Source: Chlorogloeopsis fritschii PCC 6912 (GTDB taxonomy: Bacteria > Cyanobacteriota > Cyanobacteriia > Cyanobacteriales > Nostocaceae). From it: a stretch of DNA of 48,832 bases. The notes under the pieces are model-generated. The model did not search any database and was not told the DNA's origin. It worked only from the letters and a program-made list of their open reading frames with translations. Both the position numbers and the translations under genes were made by a program. Positions 43,114 to 48,832 of this stretch are shown here, one piece after another. The stretch spans positions 1 to 48,832 of the forward strand of contig NZ_AJLN01000071.1 in the NCBI RefSeq assembly GCF_000317285.1, in the 5' to 3' direction. Every line of letters starts with the position of its first letter. Position 1 is the stretch's first letter.

Positions 43114-46100
43114 TTAAGGACTCTCTACTGATATCATCAACGGTAATTTGACGGTAAACTTTGCGCCTCGTCCAATTCCATCACTTGCTGCCTCAATTGT
43201 ACCTCCGTGCAGTTGGACGAGTTGACGAGCGATCGCCAGCCCAATACCCAGCCCTCCTGGAGAATGACGGCTGGGTACCTCTGCTTGAGTGAAGCGATCA
43301 AAGACATAAGGGAGAAAATCAGGGCTAATGCCAACACCCGTATCACTCACGGTGATGTGAACTTCAGAGTCAAAGCGTTCCAGTCGAACGTTGACCCGTC
43401 CCCCTTCGGATGTAAACTTAATGGCATTTTCCAGCAGGTTGGCAATAATTTGTCGAATGCGATCGCCGTCTGCTATAACATCACCGAGTGCAACATTGGA
43501 TATCGTCTCGGTCAGGTGAATGCCCTTTGCCTGGGCTGCTTTTTGGAATGCGAGCATCACATTCTGTACCAACGAAACCAAATCAACGAGTTGAGATTTT
43601 AATTGAAACTTTCCAGAGAGAATGCTAGAAACATCCAGCAAATCTTTCACTAGTTTTGCCTCAATCATGGCATTGCGCTCAATCGTTGCCAAAGCACGAG
43701 CCGTTGTGGTTTGGTCAAAGGATTTGGTTTGCAACAACCGTGCCCAACCGAGAATCGTCGCTAGTGGGGCTTGCAGTTCATGGGTGACGGTCATGAGAAA
43801 CTCATCCTTAAAGCGGTTCGCAGATCGCTCAAAGCGCAGCCGTGCCAATTGGAGATGAGTTTCAACCCGTGCCATCAGTTCACGCGCCGAGAAGGGTTTG
43901 ATTAAGTAATCATCTGCTCCCGTTGCCAAACCTTCGACCGTTGCCTCTTCTGTTGCTCGTGCCGACAGCAGAATAATCGGAATACTTTTTGTTTGAGGGT
44001 CAGCCCGTAGTGCTTGCAGCAATTGCAACCCATCCATCTCTGGCATCATGACATCGGTTAGCACTAAATCAGGAGGATTTTGCTGGATCAAACTGAGGGC
44101 GATCGCACCATTAGCAGCTGTCTCCACCTGCCATCGTTGGTTCAATAGCCGCTTCAGGTAACCACGCATATCCGCGTTGTCTTCCACCAGGAGAATGCGA
44201 GCAGAAGAAGGTGACAGGTGACAGGTGACAGGTGACAGGTTAAGATTCCTCCCTATTCCCCCAACCCTTTTCCCTTCTTGCGGTAGCCACCCCAACGCTT
44301 CCTCCACATAGGCAGTTGCATCTGTTGCCATTGAGGGTAGGGGCGGGTTTTGCAAGCCATCTTCTGATTGCCTTGAAGCATCTTTACTAAATCCGCCCGT
44401 ACGAGATGAGCCAATCTGTTGAGGGGGGAGATGAGCAAACCCGGCTGGGATGGACACCTTAAAGCAACTGCCTTCTCCTTCAACGCTGCTAACTTGAATC
44501 GTGCCGCCATGCAGTTTGACCAATTCCTGCACCAGAGACAAGCCAATCCCCGATCCTTCAAAGCTCCGACCTTTAGCTTCTTTCACCTGATAGAACCGTT
44601 CAAACAAGTGAGGCAGTTCTGTGGCGGAAATACCAATGCCTGTGTCTTTTATGGTTAACTCAACTTGATTGTCAGCCAGCCTCAAGCGGACTGCGATCTT
44701 GCCTGCAAAGGTAAACTTAAACGCATTTGAGAGCAAATTGAGGACAATTTTCTCCCACATAGAGCGATCAACATAAACGGGCTGCGGTAGGGGTGGGCAA
44801 TCCATCACCAGTTGCAAACCTGCCTGCTTGATGGCTGACTCGAATGAACTCGCTAGTTCTGTCGTTAAGGTTGCCAGATCGGTCGGTTCATACACTGCCT
44901 GAATGTGACCTGCTTCGATGCGGGAAACGTCAAGCAGAGTATTAACGAGCTTCAGCAGCCGAATTGCGTTGCGATGTGCCAGTTGCAGTTGCGATCGTTG
45001 GGCAGAACTCAGAGGGTGGGCAAGATCGCTCAAGGTCTCTTGAATCGAACTCAGCAACAGGGTCAGGGGGGTACGAAACTCATGACTCACATTACTGAAA
45101 AATATCTGCATTGCTTCTTGGGCGCGTTTGCGATCATCTTCGGTGCGCTTCCGTTCCGTGATGTCGGTGAACAGCACCGCGACGCGGCGGCTTCCCGAAT
45201 CGCCTAGCCGGAAGATATTGAGGTCGAAGACCCGGTTTAGGTTGTCCTCCGTCATCTCAATGCGTAACGCTTCGCCCGTCTGAGCCACCTGACCATACAT
45301 CTTCGCCCACTGCGGGTTTGGCGTGCCGAGGATCTGGGTCGCCGTTCGGCCGACCGGGTACTCCATCCCGGTGTGCTTCATGAAAGCGGGGTTCACCTCT
45401 AGGAAGAGGAAGTCGCTCCAAGATCCCTCCTTGTCGCGGATGACCTCGACGACCGCGTAAGCCTCGTCCATTGAGTTGAACAGCGCGCGGTACTTCTCCT
45501 CCGAGACGCGCAGGGTTTCTTCGGCGCGGGCGCGTTCGATGCGGATGTAAATTCGCTCGGCGAGTTCCCGAATCAGTTCGACTTCATCTTCGCGCCACTC
45601 GCCCGCTTCGGAGCGTGCGATGGTTAACAAAAATTTCCAACGCCCGTCTTTGAGGAAAGGCGCGTCAACAATTGAACCGAAGCCAAGCTCGTCCCACATT
45701 TCAAACGTCGGGTTGAGCATCGGATTAGTCCGCGTATCGTTGATGGCCGAGAGCTTACCCGCCGCGTAATGTCGCCTGCCTTCTTCGTTCAGGAAAGCCG
45801 AGATGCGGTGTGTGCCGAATAAGTTGGGCATTGAGTCGTCGCGCCGCCAGGCATAGATGCACTCGATGCGGTTGGCTTCCTCGTCAACGACGGAAAAATT
45901 GCAGCGCGAGGGATTGAGAAAATCGGCCAGCCGTTTGCCGACCCGCTCCATAATCTCCTCGATGCTCAACAGGGGTGTAAAATCCGCGCTCATCTCGGCT
46001 AAAAAGGCGAGGTTCGCTTCCGTGTGTTTGCGATCGGTGATGTCCCGGAAAAGAACTGCGACACGGCGCAGCGTTTCGTCGCCGAGACGCAAAATTTCAA

Positions 46101-47034
46101 TGTCGAACCAACGGTCAAACGCGGGCGAGTGCTGCTCAAGTCGCTCCGATTCGCCTATGGCAACGATTCGTGCCAAAAGGTCGTTCCAGGATTGTTCGAC
46201 TTCCAGGAGCAACTCGCTTGCCAATCTACCCCGCGCATCGGTTAAGCCAGTGTGTTTTTCCAACGCCGGATTCGCTTCAAGGATTTGATGGTCAACAGGC
46301 TGTCCGTCTTCGTCATACAACACTTCGATGCTGCAAAAGGCTTCGTCCATCGAATTTAACAGCGTGTGGTATTTTTCTTCAGATTCGCGCCAAGCAATCT
46401 CCGCCCGCTTGCGCTCAATGATCTCAGCCTCCAATCTGGAATTTGCTGCCAGCAATTGGTGGGTTTGTCGCCCCTCTAGCAGCAGTGCGGCGGCTGTAAA
46501 GTCTGCCAGACTGGACATCACCCGCACATCTTCACAGTCAAAGTGCCGCTGCTCATCGTGGGATAGAATCCAAATCGTGCCGAGGGCATGGTTATCTGCA
46601 ATCAACGGTAGTATTAATGCTTCAACGATGGGAATGTTTGCTGCCTGTAAATCAGTAAAATACCGTTCAGGATAGGAATAAAGCACAGGAGTACCGCGTT
46701 CAAGGCAAACTCCACAGGGACTAAAGTCACGCTTTGTAGTGCCGCCTACGTACTGTTCTAATGCTCCTGCCAACACATGAGCGCAAAAGACTTCTTCACC
46801 AGTTGGTGTCATTTCTAGTAAACTGACCCCTGCACTTTGGGCACAGCATAAGTCGAGCGCCATGCCAACGATGCTCTGGAGCATCGTTTGGGGCTGATTT
46901 ACCAACTGCCGAGCCAATGCGTGCAATGCCTGATTTTCTTTTAGTAAGTTTTCAGCACGAGGATTTCGACGGGACAACTCTTCGGTGATGAGAATATCCT
47001 CTAGCGTGACTGTATCTGTTTGAGGTAGTTGCAT
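43114..47034 (-). CDS. Multi-PAS/GAF hybrid histidine kinase with two kinase modules (1306 aa)
   Basis: Order: N-terminal GAF (about 40-190, nearly the same as in the 2033-aa kinase), PAS (220-335), GAF (345-500), PAS (510-630), HisKA with NVSHEFRTPL (His651), HATPase (LNLLSNAFKF, DTGIGI, GSGIGLSL), receiver (Asp994, Lys1046), second HisKA (MTVTHELQAP, His1085) and second HATPase (NLLENAIKF, DTGVGI, GLGIGLAI). All key residues are present; it is soluble. It looks like a shorter sister of kinase 1 with fewer sensory modules. The sensory middle (about 46400-45100 in plus coordinates) is GC-rich. The C-terminus ISVESP is the part duplicated as a remnant at 47506-47629. Ligand unknown. Confidence 0.92.
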   Translation of the reverse strand: MQLPQTDTVTLEDILITEELSRRNPRAENLLKENQALHALARQLVNQPQTMLQSIVGMALDLCCAQSAGVSLLEMTPTGEEVFCAHVLAGALEQYVGGTTKRDFSPCGVCLERGTPVLYSYPERYFTDLQAANIPIVEALILPLIADNHALGTIWILSHDEQRHFDCEDVRVMSSLADFTAAALLLEGRQTHQLLAANSRLEAEIIERKRAEIAWRESEEKYHTLLNSMDEAFCSIEVLYDEDGQPVDHQILEANPALEKHTGLTDARGRLASELLLEVEQSWNDLLARIVAIGESERLEQHSPAFDRWFDIEILRLGDETLRRVAVLFRDITDRKHTEANLAFLAEMSADFTPLLSIEEIMERVGKRLADFLNPSRCNFSVVDEEANRIECIYAWRRDDSMPNLFGTHRISAFLNEEGRRHYAAGKLSAINDTRTNPMLNPTFEMWDELGFGSIVDAPFLKDGRWKFLLTIARSEAGEWREDEVELIRELAERIYIRIERARAEETLRVSEEKYRALFNSMDEAYAVVEVIRDKEGSWSDFLFLEVNPAFMKHTGMEYPVGRTATQILGTPNPQWAKMYGQVAQTGEALRIEMTEDNLNRVFDLNIFRLGDSGSRRVAVLFTDITERKRTEDDRKRAQEAMQIFFSNVSHEFRTPLTLLLSSIQETLSDLAHPLSSAQRSQLQLAHRNAIRLLKLVNTLLDVSRIEAGHIQAVYEPTDLATLTTELASSFESAIKQAGLQLVMDCPPLPQPVYVDRSMWEKIVLNLLSNAFKFTFAGKIAVRLRLADNQVELTIKDTGIGISATELPHLFERFYQVKEAKGRSFEGSGIGLSLVQELVKLHGGTIQVSSVEGEGSCFKVSIPAGFAHLPPQQIGSSRTGGFSKDASRQSEDGLQNPPLPSMATDATAYVEEALGWLPQEGKRVGGIGRNLNLSPVTCHLSPSSARILLVEDNADMRGYLKRLLNQRWQVETAANGAIALSLIQQNPPDLVLTDVMMPEMDGLQLLQALRADPQTKSIPIILLSARATEEATVEGLATGADDYLIKPFSARELMARVETHLQLARLRFERSANRFKDEFLMTVTHELQAPLATILGWARLLQTKSFDQTTTARALATIERNAMIEAKLVKDLLDVSSILSGKFQLKSQLVDLVSLVQNVMLAFQKAAQAKGIHLTETISNVALGDVIADGDRIRQIIANLLENAIKFTSEGGRVNVRLERFDSEVHITVSDTGVGISPDFLPYVFDRFTQAEVPSRHSPGGLGIGLAIARQLVQLHGGTIEAASDGIGRGAKFTVKLPLMISVESP
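44211..44238. repeat. Four-copy heptamer repeat inside kinase 2
   Basis: GTGACAG is repeated four times, encoding LSPVTCHLSP in the linker between HATPase and receiver. Position, copy number and reading match the copy in kinase 1. Confidence 0.9.
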
Positions 47035-47072
47035 AGCGCTTATAACTTCGGCTATTTGGCAATAATTTTATT

Positions 47073-47193
47073 GCTAAAAAAACTCATAAAACTCTGCTTC
47101 TGGCTGTTGTTGGTTGTAAATTGTTTTTGGTAGGGGTTTTTAGCTGGATGAAGGCACTGGAAGCAAATTCGCGATCGCGATCATTGAGGATGT
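47073..47193 (-). pseudogene. vapC fragment, frameshifted
   Basis: The minus strand reads HILNDRDREFASSAFIQL, matching VapC residues 27-44. Then one extra C (ACCCC for ACCC) shifts the frame, although nucleotide similarity continues through the AACCAACAACAG segment to about VapC residue 66. The VapC start, the C-terminal catalytic half and the whole antitoxin gene are missing. It is a dead copy of the intact gene at 42005-42412. Confidence 0.85.
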
Positions 47194-47242
47194 GCCCACC
47201 TTTTACTACTTTCTCTTTAATGTAACTTTAAAATCATTTAGC

Positions 47243-47494
47243 AAAATGCCTGTTTGCTTTTTCATTTTGTTTAAATGCTTTCTCAAAATGCCTGTTTGCT
47301 TTCTCGTTTTGTTTAAATGCTTTCTCAAAATGCCATTTTGCTTTCTCATTTTGGTGTTTTCCGCAGGCAAATTGTCTTATTGCTTACTCAAAATGCTTAA
47401 ATGAGTTCTCATTTTGGTAAATCGCGCACTAATTTTGGTGTTTTCCGCAAATCAAAAGCCTAAATGCTTTCTCAATCTGCTTGAATGCTTTTTG
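47243..47494. repeat. Twelve-unit, exactly phased 21-bp repeat array
   Basis: Twelve 21-bp units of the same family and phase as the array at 42809, again without indels. Units 1-2 and 3-4 form a 42-bp direct repeat not duplicated in the other locus, while the 84-bp duplication seen there is absent. Flanks are homologous at both ends. Copy number therefore changes by whole units after module duplication. Confidence 0.9.
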
Positions 47495-47505
47495 ATTCGG
47501 AAAAT

Positions 47506-47629
47506 TTACGGACTCTCTACTGATATGATCAACGGTAATTTGACGGTAAACTTTGCGCCTCGTCCAATTCCGGCACTTGTTGCCTCAATAGTACCACCGT
47601 GTAGTTGGACGAGTTAACGAGCGATCGCG
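47506..47629 (-). pseudogene. 3' remnant of a third hybrid kinase gene
   Basis: The minus strand reads AIAR, a TAA stop, then [20 protein letters not shown] and [15 protein letters not shown] with its own stop codon. It matches the last 40 residues of the 1306-aa kinase, with Gln (CAA) changed to a stop. Upstream of about 47630 the similarity ends abruptly. It is the tail of a lost kinase copy next to its repeat array. Confidence 0.88.
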
Positions 47630-47771
47630 GCTTTCTTGCTTTCGGTACAACTATCCATCTTTCCTGGGAAAATCTACTAAAGTTCTCATAACAGTTATCA
47701 GTAAACAGTTATCAGTTATCAATACATCTGACAACTATATAACTGTTCTCTCTTGCCTCCTGCCTCCTGTC

Positions 47772-48812
47772 TTATCCTCGTCCAGCCAGCTGTGCCACCA
47801 TTGCTACTAACTCTGTTGGTTCAGCAAGTTTGTGTAAATGCGATTGAAAACCTGCTTTTATTGCTTTTGCTCTGTCTTCTGCAAGATAAGCAGTCAAGGC
47901 AGCAGTGGGAATTTGCCATCCTTTCTCTGCTTCTAGTGCTTTAACTTTGCGAATTAAAGCATAGCCATCCTCATCGGGCATCCTGATATCACTGATGATG
48001 ACATCGGGGCGCGATCGCTCCAAAACTTCGAGTGCCTCGGCAACAGAGTTGACTGCTGTTACTAAAATTCCATGTTGCTCCAACACTGTAGTAATAAATT
48101 CGCGGGCGTCGGCTTCATCATCTACAAACAGTACCTGCAAGCCATCGAGCGAACGAGGAGTTTCTACAGCTGCTGCCTCTGGCAGCAGCTGACTCGCTAT
48201 TGCCTGGAGTTGTAAATTTGCCTGCTTGTACTTAGTAACATCGCGTATGCTAATCTGTAGCGAAATTATTGGCCCAGCAGTATTGCGGATCGGTGCTACC
48301 ATCAGCGCTGCATCAAAAGGTTGACCGCCACGCGGACAAATAACCATTTCCCACTCTTGTACAGAGTCTAATTGGGACAACTGATTTAGTTTGGTACGAA
48401 AGAGCGATCGCTCTGCTTCAGCGACAAAATTGGCTAATGGTTTGCCAATCAGGAAGTTGGGCAAGACGTTAAATAATGCGCCAGCAGTGCGGTTAGCTTT
48501 CAGAATCATTCCTTGGGCATTTATGAGCAAATAGGCATCAGGTGCAAAATTAAACAGCTCGTAATAATACTGACGTTCTATTGCCAAATACTCATTTTGC
48601 TGGAGCAGTTCGTCCTGAATATCTTCCAGTGCTTCTAAGCTTGTCTGCATTTCTTCTTGCTGTAATTGGAGGTTCCCTAAAGAGGCGACGATCTCCTCCA
48701 TTGCTTCAGCTACTTGTTGCTGCTGTGTTGGTGTTAGGTCAATATATTTTTGCAGCGCCTCTATCTGCTGACGGATAATTTTGATATGCCGAGTAAATTC
48801 TTCTTCGCTCAC
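47772..48812 (-). CDS. PAS and receiver-domain protein
   Basis: The 346-residue protein begins with a helical/coiled region (residues 1-80), then a PAS domain (about 82-195, 'LFNFAPDAYLLINAQGMILKANRTAGALF', 'IRDVTKYKQ') and a C-terminal CheY-like receiver (about 225-345) with acidic pair Asp231-Asp232, phospho-acceptor Asp275 (VIISDIRMPDEDG) and Lys328. No output domain is present, so it likely relays phosphate to or from a kinase. The adjacent hybrid kinases on the same strand are natural partners, although 737 bp of module debris separates them. The gene lies at the window edge, and its start at 48812 leaves only 20 bp upstream visible. Confidence 0.88.
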   Translation of the reverse strand: MSEEEFTRHIKIIRQQIEALQKYIDLTPTQQQQVAEAMEEIVASLGNLQLQQEEMQTSLEALEDIQDELLQQNEYLAIERQYYYELFNFAPDAYLLINAQGMILKANRTAGALFNVLPNFLIGKPLANFVAEAERSLFRTKLNQLSQLDSVQEWEMVICPRGGQPFDAALMVAPIRNTAGPIISLQISIRDVTKYKQANLQLQAIASQLLPEAAAVETPRSLDGLQVLFVDDEADAREFITTVLEQHGILVTAVNSVAEALEVLERSRPDVIISDIRMPDEDGYALIRKVKALEAEKGWQIPTAALTAYLAEDRAKAIKAGFQSHLHKLAEPTELVAMVAQLAGRG

Positions 48813-48832
48813 AACTAGGTTGAAAATAGGGG

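Larger units (their letters stand above)
47035..47771. other. Intergenic region made of an eroded copy of the kinase/array/vapBC module
   Basis: Reading on the minus strand from the right, the region holds a kinase 3'-end remnant, a 12-unit 21-bp array, a vapC fragment and then the kinase 2 start. The sequence just upstream of kinase 2 (GGCAATAATTTTATT) is shared with that upstream of kinase 1. The part 47640-47771 has short repeats such as AACAGTTATCAGT and no gene. Confidence 0.75.

Overview
The window reads as chromosomal DNA of a filamentous, probably heterocyst-forming (Nostocales-type) cyanobacterium. Direct signs are frequent GCGATCGC (HIP1) octamers inside genes, many heptamer tandem repeats (STRR-like) between and inside genes, and genes typical of the group: the photosystem II assembly protein psb34, a fused thiO-thiG, a CruA/CruP-type lycopene cyclase-like protein, cimA, and several multi-PAS/GAF hybrid histidine kinases. 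I cannot name the species.

Layout. 0-10 kb is metabolic: a TPR protein, psb34, thiO-thiG broken by a one-base frameshift at an A8 run, a small membrane-anchored protein, a decayed 2Fe-2S ferredoxin-like pseudogene, cimA, a small conserved-looking protein and the carotenoid cyclase-like flavoprotein. 10-16 kb is a minus-strand envelope/transport group: coiled-coil protein, membrane-anchored propeller-like protein, and a TIGR03943/UPF0718 permease pair. It is bordered by a MITE-like element with a 7-bp target duplication and by a GC-rich hairpin cluster. 17-22 kb holds a CBS-domain kinase with degenerate ATP-binding motifs, three DUF2382 proteins (two with PRC-barrel) and a KDPG aldolase. 23-29 kb holds two tandem L,D-transpeptidases, an Hsp70-like protein, the UV-damage endonuclease uvsE, repeat-rich spacers and a Uma2 nuclease. 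29-34 kb has a P2-type cation ATPase with an N-terminal metal-associated-like region and a divergent S-adenosylmethionine synthetase.

34-48.8 kb is a minus-strand signalling island: a CheR-PAS protein, two giant hybrid kinases (2033 and 1306 aa), a vapBC-type toxin-antitoxin pair between them, and a PAS-receiver protein. It is built from a duplicated module. In transcription order it runs kinase 3' end, exactly phased 21-bp repeat array, vapBC, next kinase. A second copy is eroded: a kinase 3' remnant carrying a stop, a 12-unit array, and a frameshifted vapC fragment. The sensory middles of both kinases are visibly GC-richer than their ends, suggesting mosaic assembly.

The best candidate for something undescribed is this kinase / 21-bp array / vapBC module. 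A third, possibly related 21-bp array lies at 27.7 kb. No rRNA, tRNA, CRISPR array, prophage or intact transposase was recognised.
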